The notes beneath the pieces are model-generated. The model was not told the DNA's origin, did not search any database, and saw only the letters and a program-made list of their open reading frames with translations. From contig NZ_SOFE01000023.1 of NCBI RefSeq assembly GCF_004402405.1, forward strand, positions 246,297-310,296: 64,000 bases of DNA, in the 5' to 3' direction. Below are positions 55,518 to 62,397 of this stretch, one piece after another. The DNA comes from Cryobacterium levicorallinum (GTDB lineage: Bacteria > Actinomycetota > Actinomycetes > Actinomycetales > Microbacteriaceae). Within the stretch, counting starts at the first letter, position 1; every line of letters begins with the position of its first letter. A program made the position numbers and the translations under genes.

Positions 55518-56875
55518 GCGACACGTTTGAGGAATACGACCTGTTTGTGATCGGCGCCGGAATGGCCGGCACCACAGCAGCCAATAGGTGCGCTGCACAG
55601 GGATGGCGCGTGGGGATCGTTGATGCCCTGCCGTACGGGGGCACGTGTGCGCTGCGCGGGTGTGACCCGAAAAAGATTCTCCGTCGGGGAGCGGAAGTGA
55701 TCGACTCCGCCCATCTGATGCAGGGCAAAGGCATCAGCGAGAATGAGCTCACGCTGGACTGGGCGGCGTTGATGCGTCACAAGCGCGGTTTCACCGACGG
55801 TGTTCCTCAGAGCTTGGAAGACGAACTTCTGCGCAACGGTGTGAGCACTTTTCACGGTGCCGCTCACTTCACCGGGCCCCATCACCTCGAAATCAACGGC
55901 GTACGGCACCAGGCGAAGCGGTTTCTCATAGCGACTGGTGCCCGACCGCGCCCCCTCGACTTCCCCGGACACGAGCACCTCATCGATAGCACCGACTTTC
56001 TCAACCTCGAGGAGCTTCCCGGCCGGATCGTATTCGTCGGGGGCGGGTTCGTCTCCTTCGAGTTCGCCCACATCGCAGCCCGCGCTGGTGTGGACTGCGT
56101 GGTCATCGATCACGGGGCGCGGCCGTTACGCGCGTTCGACCCCGATCTCGTCGATCTGCTCGTGCAGCGCAGTGAGCAAGCCGGCATCCGCGTCAAGCAC
56201 AGCACCTCAGTTAGTGCAGTGGCGCGCACCGCTACGGGGCTTCAAGTGAGCGTCGAGCAGCACGGCGTCACGACCGTCGTCGAGACAGATCTGGTGGTGC
56301 ACGGCGCAGGCCGGGTGCCCAACATCGACGGCCTGGATCTGGCGGCGGCAAACATTGCCTGGGGCCCGAAGGGGATCGATGTGTTCGGACACCTGCAAAG
56401 CCGCAGTAATCCGTCGGTCTTCGCCGCCGGCGACGCCGCCGACACTCCCGGAGAACGCCTCACGCCCGTCGCCGTTTTTGAGGGCAAGGTGGCAGCATCC
56501 AACATGCTCAAGGGCACGATGACCGTGCCGGACTATGCCGGCGTCCCCACCACAGTGTTCACGATCCCGGAACTGAACCGCGTCGGCATGCTCGAGCACG
56601 AAGCTGTGCGTGATGGCCGTGATATCGCTGTGCGCTACAACGACACCAGCAGTTGGTACGCCAATTACCGAGTCGGTGAGACCGTCGCGGCGACGAAGGT
56701 CATCATTGATACAGCAACCGATCAGATTCTCGGCGCACATTTGCTCGGCCCCGGCTACTCGGAAGTGATCAACATCTTCGGCCTCGCAATCAAGCTGGGC
56801 CTAACCACCCGACAACTAAAATCGGCGACCGCGACATATCCGTCCGTCGGTTCCGACCTTGGCTCCATGCTCTGA
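55514..56875 (+). CDS. pyridine nucleotide-disulfide oxidoreductase (MerA/glutathione-reductase-like)
   Basis: The 453-residue flavoprotein has DLFVIGAGMAGTTAANRCAA (FAD), the redox-active disulfide motif GGTCALRGCDPKK, a second dinucleotide motif (IVFVGGGFVSFEFAHIA) and the FAD-binding SVFAAGDAADTPG. It lacks the N-terminal HMA domain and the C-terminal vicinal cysteines of classical mercuric reductase, and its C-terminus ends ATYPSVGSDLGSML. A MerA activity is therefore not assured. Under MerR control and coupled to the DF-family protein, it is probably a metal- or oxidant-detoxifying reductase. Confidence 0.8.
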   Translation: MSDTFEEYDLFVIGAGMAGTTAANRCAAQGWRVGIVDALPYGGTCALRGCDPKKILRRGAEVIDSAHLMQGKGISENELTLDWAALMRHKRGFTDGVPQSLEDELLRNGVSTFHGAAHFTGPHHLEINGVRHQAKRFLIATGARPRPLDFPGHEHLIDSTDFLNLEELPGRIVFVGGGFVSFEFAHIAARAGVDCVVIDHGARPLRAFDPDLVDLLVQRSEQAGIRVKHSTSVSAVARTATGLQVSVEQHGVTTVVETDLVVHGAGRVPNIDGLDLAAANIAWGPKGIDVFGHLQSRSNPSVFAAGDAADTPGERLTPVAVFEGKVAASNMLKGTMTVPDYAGVPTTVFTIPELNRVGMLEHEAVRDGRDIAVRYNDTSSWYANYRVGETVAATKVIIDTATDQILGAHLLGPGYSEVINIFGLAIKLGLTTRQLKSATATYPSVGSDLGSML

Positions 56876-57087
56876 CCCAGGTCTCCGCAGACGACCGTCC
56901 ATGGAGCTTCCACGCTCATCAATGCGTGTATGTGGTCTTTGGCGCTACTTGGTGGCGTTCTGAGGTCGCTTCCTCCCAGCGTTGGTCGGGCGCCACCCGG
57001 GAGGGCGGGTGCACCGGTCGGGTGTTGAGCTCGAATGCCCGCAACGCAGCTGATGTCTTCATTGATCGCTTCCCTGGAAGCTGAGTT

Positions 57088-57642
57088 TTAGACGAGTTCT
57101 TGTGCCATGGTGCTGGCCTGGCGCACGAGGCCTGCGTCGCGGCCCACTTTAGCGGCCGTGATGGCCGCGTCGTAGAGCAGAAAGAGTCGAGACACCAAGG
57201 TGGAGGTTGGGTCCTCGCCGGCGATGGAAGCGAGGTGGGCGCGAACGACTTCACGGTAGTGTTCGGCTACCCGGCGCACGCTGACGCACTCGGGCAGCTC
57301 GATCACCGCGTTGGTGAACGGGCAGCCGTGAAAGGTGTGGGATTCGACTGAGACCGCTAGCGCTTCGAACAGGGCAGCCACGCGCTCCGGGCGCGCGCCG
57401 AACGGGTCGTCCAGGGAGCGCGAGTGCTGAACCCAGCCGTCCAACTCTTGTTCCAGATAGGCCACGACGAGCGCTTCCTTGCTCGCGAAGTTGTTGTACA
57501 GGCTGGCCTTTGCTACTCCTGCGTTGCGAACGACGAGGTCGATTCCGGTCGCGTTGATGCCGCGTTCCTGAAACAGCTGAGCCGCGGATGCCAGCAGGCG
57601 TTCCCGGGCGCTCCGTGTCGCAGCGGTAGTCGTGGATCCCAT
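57088..57642 (-). CDS. TetR-family repressor
   Basis: The 184-residue protein has the TetR helix-turn-helix (RERLLASAAQLFQERGINAT, GVAKASLYNNFASKEALV) and an effector domain with a cysteine in HTFHGCPFTNAVIELPE, a motif seen in the TetR_C subgroup that senses electrophiles (NemR-like). It is divergent from the DsrE gene, with 71 bases between the start codons containing two CAGATCGGT boxes. The likely role is repression of the DsrE-ABM pair. The 211 bases upstream of its stop (56876-57087) show no gene. Confidence 0.85.
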   Translation of the reverse strand: MGSTTTAATRSARERLLASAAQLFQERGINATGIDLVVRNAGVAKASLYNNFASKEALVVAYLEQELDGWVQHSRSLDDPFGARPERVAALFEALAVSVESHTFHGCPFTNAVIELPECVSVRRVAEHYREVVRAHLASIAGEDPTSTLVSRLFLLYDAAITAAKVGRDAGLVRQASTMAQELV

Positions 57643-57654
57643 GATTGGACAATA

Positions 57655-57697
57655 CCAGACAGATCGGTATAGTTAGCAGTGGCCAGATCGGTCTACC
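57655..57697 (+). promoter_or_regulatory. TetR operator boxes
   Basis: CCAGACAGATCGGTATAG (from 57655) and GGCCAGATCGGTCTACC (from 57681) share CAGATCGGT, with partial dyad symmetry of the AGACCGATCTG type. Between them and the DsrE start is AGGAGG (57699-57704). The position fits binding by the divergent TetR protein. Confidence 0.5.
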
Positions 57698-57713
57698 TAG
57701 GAGGTACATGTTT

Positions 57714-58070
57714 ATGTCTGAACTCAAGATCGCCGTTGTCATCTACGAGCCCATCGGCTCCGACACCTCACGCGTTTACCGCGGCCTCAAGACCGCCCTC
57801 GAATTCAAGGAGGCCGGCGATGAGGTCGTGGTGGTCTTTGACGGCTCCGGCGTTGAGTCTCTCGCCGCCATCTCCGACCCCAAGCACAAGATGAACCCGC
57901 TCGCCGTCGCGCTTCAGGACAACATCCTGGGTGCCTGCGGTTTCTGCGTCAACTCCCACGGAGTCTCCGACCCGATCGAGACCGGCGGATGGCCATTACT
58001 CACCGACTACAAGGGCGAAGCGAGCACACGCAACCTGGTCGTTCAGGGCTACCAGATCCTCAGCTTCTAG
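57714..58070 (+). CDS. DsrE-family protein
   Basis: The 118-residue protein has the DsrE/YchN-like fold: ELKIAVVIYEPIGSDTSRVY, GDEVVVVFDGSGVESLAAIS and ILGACGFCVNSHGV with two close cysteines. This family includes sulfur-relay proteins and small proteins induced by electrophile stress. Two start codons are possible, ATG 57708 and ATG 57714; the second has better distance from the AGGAGG at 57699. It is under a TetR boundary and followed by an ABM-domain protein. Confidence 0.78.
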   Translation: MSELKIAVVIYEPIGSDTSRVYRGLKTALEFKEAGDEVVVVFDGSGVESLAAISDPKHKMNPLAVALQDNILGACGFCVNSHGVSDPIETGGWPLLTDYKGEASTRNLVVQGYQILSF

Positions 58071-58103
58071 ACGCTGCACCAACCCCACCTGATCGGAGCA
58101 TCC

Positions 58104-58397
58104 ATGGCACTCACCGTTTTACTCGACCTTCGTCTGAAAGCAGAGGCTGTCGCCAATGCACCGGCCATGCTGAGAGATATCCTCACCGGCACCCGGGCAT
58201 TTGACGGCTGCCTCGGTGTCGACGTCCTGGTCGATGCCGAAGATTCCTCCCACCTGATCCTGCTGGAGCGATGGGCCTCCGCCGAAGCCGACTCGGCCTA
58301 CCGTGCCTGGCGCGCCGGCGCGGGTGCGACCGAGCTCGGCTCACTCCTCGTCAGCGCCCCGCAGGTCTCGCAGTTCGAGATCGCCACCGACATCTAA
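58104..58397 (+). CDS. antibiotic biosynthesis monooxygenase (ABM) domain protein
   Basis: The 97-residue protein has a single ABM ferredoxin-like barrel: LTVLLDLRLKAEAVANAPAM, LRDILTGTRAFDGCLGVDVL, SSHLILLERWASAEADSAY. Members are cofactor-free monooxygenases or heme/quinol-acting enzymes; no specific substrate can be assigned. It follows the DsrE gene by 33 bases and ends the TetR-controlled operon, with a strong hairpin behind it. Quinone handling would fit the NemR-like regulator (inference). Confidence 0.8.
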   Translation: MALTVLLDLRLKAEAVANAPAMLRDILTGTRAFDGCLGVDVLVDAEDSSHLILLERWASAEADSAYRAWRAGAGATELGSLLVSAPQVSQFEIATDI

Positions 58398-58408
58398 ATC
58401 ACGCCATG

Positions 58409-58444
58409 CGGCGCAGACCTGAGGTAGACCTCGGTTCTGCGCCG
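58409..58444 (+). terminator. rho-independent-type hairpin
   Basis: CGGCGCAGA (58409-58417) pairs with TCTGCGCCG (58436-58444), and the interior CTGAGGT/ACCTCGG pairs as well (one G-T), forming a 16-bp hairpin 11 bases after the ABM gene, followed by TTGTGTG. The rest of 58445-58937 shows no supported gene. Confidence 0.75.
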
Positions 58445-58937
58445 TTGTGTGTCGCGTGTCACGGACGTGGAGCCTGCACGGCGCCGACGCCTGATGCAGG
58501 CGCGGGTCCAAGGGCGGAGACCCCGAGCAGGCTCACGACTTGTTGGCCTAGTGGCCGTTGCGGCGAGCCTGTAACGGGCAGCGTGCAGGCGGTCAAGGTT
58601 TTGTGATGGCCGGCCCTGCTGGCTGGACCAACGCGATCACGTTCCTCGTATGCACTGCCGGTGCATCCGTTGATGGAGTCCTTACCGCCATCGGAAATAC
58701 GCGTACGCGCCCCTGAGCCGCACCGGGACGCCAGGGCATTCCCGGCTAAGCGTCCCGCAAGACGTTCCCCATCCGGGATGGCAGCGACGGTCGATGCCGG
58801 CAGAATGGCCAGTGCAAACGAGTGCTGAAATTTGTGCAGCCAAGTACGGCAAATGACACCCACGCGCATGGTTCCGCGTACGCCCGATTCCCGTGAGCCC
58901 CGCCCGAGAAAATGCCCGGTCAAAAGGGGTAAATGGT

Positions 58938-58954
58938 ACCTGCTAGAAGCAGGT
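58938..58954. promoter_or_regulatory. dyad in front of the resolvase start
   Basis: ACCTGCT-AGA-AGCAGGT is a perfect 7-bp inverted repeat ending six bases before the resolvase ATG. It could be part of a res site or the operator for autoregulation. Confidence 0.4.
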
Positions 58955-58959
58955 CCGGC

Positions 58960-59405
58960 ATGCTAATAGGCTACGCGCGCGTATCCACCAACGACCAGGA
59001 CCTCACCGCCCTGCGAAACGCCCGGGCCGCTCATGGCGTGACGCCAGAGAAGACGTTCACCGTCCAAGGCCTGACCGGCGCCAACCGGGCACGACCCGGA
59101 CTCAGGGAAGCACTAGCCGCCTGCCGGGACGGTGACACCCTGGTCGTGACCAAACAGGACCGACTGGCCCGTACCCTGCGCGACGCAAAGGACGTTGTCG
59201 ACGAACTCACCCGCCGCGAAGTCAAGCTCAGCATCGGAGGCTCCATTCACGACCCCACCGATACCGTCGGCCGGCTCCTCTTTAACGTCCTGGCCATGGT
59301 CGCGGAACTCGAAGCCGACCTGATCCGCGCACAAACCCGGGAAGGGATGGCCGTAGCCAAAGCCAAGGGCCGCCTACGAGGCAAACGGTCCAAGCTTTTC
59401 AAAGC
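58960..59405 (+). pseudogene. serine recombinase (Tn3-type resolvase), C-terminally truncated
   Basis: ATG 58960 begins MLIGYARVSTNDQDLTALRN with the catalytic serine in ARVSTND. The rest of the catalytic domain and the E helix are intact (VVTKQDRLARTLRDAKDVVD, LLFNVLAMVAELEADLIRAQ, TREGMAVAKAKGRLRGKRSK). Relatives continue with a 40-residue helix-turn-helix that binds res; here the frame changes to unrelated sequence after about 59400, so that domain is missing. The frame stays open to 59865 as a chimera. The protein could still be made but would bind DNA poorly. It marks the right side of the accessory segment. Confidence 0.8.
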
Positions 59406-59419
59406 ACAGGAGAAGCCCG

Positions 59420-59865
59420 AATTCGCAGAGGGCAGCGCGCCTCGCAGCCCGGGACACCCTCACCATTGCGCCGATCTGGTGCTGACCCACGCGACCAGTC
59501 CGACGCTCACTGCACTGTTCCGCGTATTGGGCAGCCAGACCAAGGTGGTCGCGTCCGATCGCGCTGCGCTGCTCGCGGCGATCCCCGGCCACACAGCGCA
59601 GCTGGAGGCGACGCTTCGCGCGTCGCTCGGTGCGAAGCGACGTCGGCGGGGCTTGGAGAACGACTTCCGTCCGTTCACTCCGGCATCGCTGGATCGCGTC
59701 ACGTGCCCGACGCTGATCGTGCACGCGCGCTCGGATAACACGGTGCCGGCGTCCAGCGACGAGCATGCCCATGCGCATATTGTCGGCTCCGAGCTGTATG
59801 GATGGATGGATCGGTCCTCGCGTTCGCTCTCGAGGCCGCCGACACGGCTCCGGGGTAGGTCCTGA
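59420..59865 (+). pseudogene. alpha/beta-hydrolase, C-terminal half only
   Basis: The frame continuing from the resolvase reads LVLTHATSPTLTALFRVLGS, HTAQLEATLRASLGAKRRRR, FRPFTPASLDRVTCPTLIVH and ARSDNTVPASSDEHAHAHIV. RVTCPTLIVHARSDNTVP is the strand and catalytic-aspartate loop of alpha/beta hydrolases. The expected terminal histidine region is changed by a shift near 59800. It complements the N-terminal half at 51904, suggesting one gene split by the intervening 7.2 kb. Confidence 0.6.
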
Positions 59866-60049
59866 ACTGGTTGCGCAAAGCCGGCGAGTGGTGCGCAGAT
59901 GCGGTCGCCACCAGTTCGATAAAGGACCGTTCCCGGCGGCGGCCGCCACCTTACGTACGTGAGTGTGCGGAGATCTGATCTTTTCAGATTTCCATTTCTG
60001 AGTGCCGTACGGCCCATCCGTGTGGGCAGGGCAGTTTGGTTCACAAATC

Positions 60050-61063
60050 ATGACGACAACAATGCCGCCCGACGTGGCGGAAAACCTGATCGCTTTCAGA
60101 GCAGCGCTGGCCGCAGTGGTGCCGCCGAAGCACCCCGCCGATCTACTGATCGCGACCTGGAACCTTCGGGCATTGGGGGATTTCACAGCCAAGTGGCACG
60201 CCGAACCGGGGGATACTCCCAAGCGGGACTGGTACTCCCTCGCGTGCATCGCTGCGGTCGTGACCTGCTTTGATGTGATGGCAGTTCAAGAAGTGCGTCG
60301 CAACACAACCGCCCTGCAATTTCTGCTCGAATTGCTCGGAGATGACTGGAGAGTGGTCGTCTCCGACGTCACCGAGGGCGGCCTAGGAAACGGAGAACGG
60401 TTGACGTTTCTGTATGACTCGACTCGGGTGCAGCCTTCGGGACTGGTGGGTGAGATCGTGCTGCCAGCAAAGGTCGACGGGCCGGCCGAACAGTTCGCCC
60501 GAACGCCGTACGCCGCCACTTTTGTGCGCGGCTCAGCTGAATTCACATTGACCACCGTGCACGTCATCTGGGGGGCTGACCCGACTGCGCGGCTGCCGGA
60601 GATCACGGCGTTCGCGGAGTAGATGCGTGCCTGGGCGGATCGGACCGACCGATGGAACCAAAACCTTCTCGTGCTGGGCGATTTCAACCTCGACCGCATT
60701 GGTGACCCGCTGTTTGATGCATTTGTATCGACCGGGCTGTGGCCTCCGACCGAGCTGAATGACATCCCACGAACGGTGTTCGACAACGACACCTCAAGGC
60801 ACTTCTATGACCAGATCGCATGGTTCTCGGACTCAGACGGAAAATCCCTGCTGACCTCCCTGACCTACACCCTGGGGGCGGGTTCGTTCAACTTTCTGCC
60901 ACACCTGCTCGGCAGCCTGACACCCACCGAGGTCTCCTGGCGGATCTCTGACCACTTTCCGTTGTGGGTTGAATTCCAGCTGGCTCCAAAAGCCACCTTC
61001 TCTCAGCGTGGGCAAAACCGGGGAGCGAGCTCAGGTATTCCGCGATCAGAATCCTCTCTTTGA
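60050..61063 (+). pseudogene. endonuclease/exonuclease/phosphatase-family protein with in-frame TAG
   Basis: From ATG 60050 the frame gives LLIATWNLRALGDFTAKW (N motif), CFDVMAVQEVRRNTTALQFL (catalytic glutamate in QEVR) and TTVHVIWG. TAG follows at 60620-60622, and then in the same frame MRAWADRTDRWNQNLLVLGD, FNLDRIGDPL (GDFN motif) and EVSWRISDHFPLWVEF (SDHxP). All catalytic motifs of the DNase I/EEP family are present on either side of the stop. Relatives seem to have Q or W before MRAWA, either of which becomes TAG by one transition. Without readthrough the first part lacks the GDFN and SDH motifs. The family has nuclease or phosphatase activity; the substrate is unknown. Confidence 0.8.
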
Positions 61064-61150
61064 CGCATCGGCGATCTGCTCCGGTCGGCGCGCCAGGCAA
61101 CGAGAACGCCGAGGCCTGGCGCCGTATTTGATCGAAGAAGTTGACTAGCC

Positions 61151-61171
61151 CGGATGTAGCGCCTACATCCG
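61151..61171. repeat. 9-bp perfect inverted repeat
   Basis: CGGATGTAG (61151-61159) and CTACATCCG (61163-61171) with a 3-base loop, 50 bases before a small frame. Possible operator; there is no T run for a terminator. Confidence 0.55.
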
Positions 61172-61221
61172 CTTGCACCCGCCTAAATTGGGGGCATGGA
61201 TCTGCTGGCGAAAGGAAGACC

Positions 61222-61638
61222 ATGAGCATCACCAGCAGCAAAGTAAAAAAGCTGCCCAGCAAAAGCAGCAAAGGCCGGCGACGATCTGGAGGCCGCGCGC
61301 CACGCAGCGATCGCGCAGCCGACCGGCACGGCCCGACTCACCTCGCGCCGCTTTCATGCGCGACATTTGGCAAAACTTGTCCCTGTTTATTCTGGTGGAA
61401 ACATCAGAAACGATTCGCGGCACGTTCCTGCGATGGCTGAAAGCGCCGCTGTCACATCAAGCGAATGCTTCTGCCGGACGCACATCTCGACGGGGTCGAC
61501 TTCTGGCCGATCTCCTCTGCCGTGACCAATCTGACCGCTGCCGAACAGGACCAACTTGTGGCACTTCGGGAAAGGGCCGTCAGGCTATCGGCACACCCGC
61601 GTTCCTATGTCGGCGCAGACTTCAAGATTGCAGCCTGA
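61222..61638 (+). pseudogene. unidentified frameshifted gene
   Basis: ATG 61222 with AAAGGAAG upstream opens MSITSSKVKKLPSKSSKG. The most protein-like continuation is in another frame (KAGDDLEAARHAAIAQPTGT, SRRFHARHLAKLVPVYSGG). A 57-codon frame from ATG 61465 reads DAHLDGVDFWPISSAVTNLT, AAEQDQLVALRERAVRLSAH, PRSYVGADFKIAA. These three pieces on one strand with changing frame look like a single decayed gene. I do not recognise the family. The remaining parts of 61064-61788 show nothing else. Confidence 0.3.
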
Positions 61639-61788
61639 TATCGATTCAGTGGATATGCTCTGCCGGGCTGAACCAATCGGCATGGTATCTCGTTCTAATT
61701 CACGTAGCCCCTCGTTACGCACCACGTGATCACGCACCGCTCAATCACGCACCATTTCAAAGCAGTGCACCGAGAAAAGGAAGCAATC

Positions 61789-62286
61789 ATGAACAGCAAA
61801 ATATGGCTCAAGGTCGGGCCTGTCGTCGGGGCGCTGGCGATCAGCGTCCTCGCACTGACCGGATGCTCGCAGGGCGCGACGCCGCCGGCAGACGAGTCGA
61901 GCTCGTCAAGCGAAGTAGCCGAACCGGCCGCCGACGCGACACTCGCGACGGCCGACAGCGACCTCGGCACGATCGTCGTCGATAGCGCCGGAATGACCCT
62001 GTACGTGTTCGACAAGGACGTCGCCGACTCCGGTGAGAGTACCTGCGAGGGTGACTGTCTCGTTAAGTGGCCGCCGGTCGTCGCGGAATCGGACACCCCG
62101 ACGGTCGACGGAGTCACCGGTACCGTTGGCGTGATCACCCGAACGGATGGCACCAAGCAGGTCACCCTGAACGGTCTCCCTCTTTACTACTGGGCTGGCG
62201 ATGCGGCGGCCGGTGACACCACCGGTCAGGCTGTCGGCGACGTCTGGTGGGTGGTGGCACCCAGCGGCGACAAGATCGCCGGCTAG
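61789..62286 (+). CDS. exported lipoprotein with COG4315-type repeats
   Basis: The 165-residue protein has a lipoprotein signal (GALAISVLALTGCSQ, lipobox LTGC with C26) and a Ser/Glu-rich linker. Two copies of the secreted-repeat family (COG4315) follow: LGTIVVDSAGMTLYVFDKDV, with STCEGDCLVKWPPVVAE, and VTLNGLPLYYWAGDAAAGDT with GQAVGDVWWVVAPSG. The cysteine pair CEGDC and tryptophans are typical. Function unknown; it is anchored on the outer face of the membrane. AAAGGA precedes ATG 61789, and a perfect hairpin follows. Confidence 0.85.
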   Translation: MNSKIWLKVGPVVGALAISVLALTGCSQGATPPADESSSSSEVAEPAADATLATADSDLGTIVVDSAGMTLYVFDKDVADSGESTCEGDCLVKWPPVVAESDTPTVDGVTGTVGVITRTDGTKQVTLNGLPLYYWAGDAAAGDTTGQAVGDVWWVVAPSGDKIAG

Positions 62287-62300
62287 ACGGAACGCACAAC

Positions 62301-62340
62301 CACCGTACCCATCGGCACCTCGAAGCCGATGGGTACGGTG
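62301..62340 (+). terminator. perfect 16-bp terminator hairpin
   Basis: CACCGTACCCATCGGC (62301-62316) and GCCGATGGGTACGGTG (62325-62340) pair completely around an 8-base loop, 14 bases after the lipoprotein stop, followed by CCGTT. Confidence 0.85.
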
Positions 62341-62397
62341 CCGTTCTGCCCGGCGCCGCGAACAGGTCAGCCACGCTGAATCGGGCAGAATAGACGG

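Noticed and set aside
58459-58923. 154-codon minus-strand frame before the resolvase
   Set aside because: No ribosome site, domain or protein-like hydrophobicity pattern; likely chance in GC-rich DNA.
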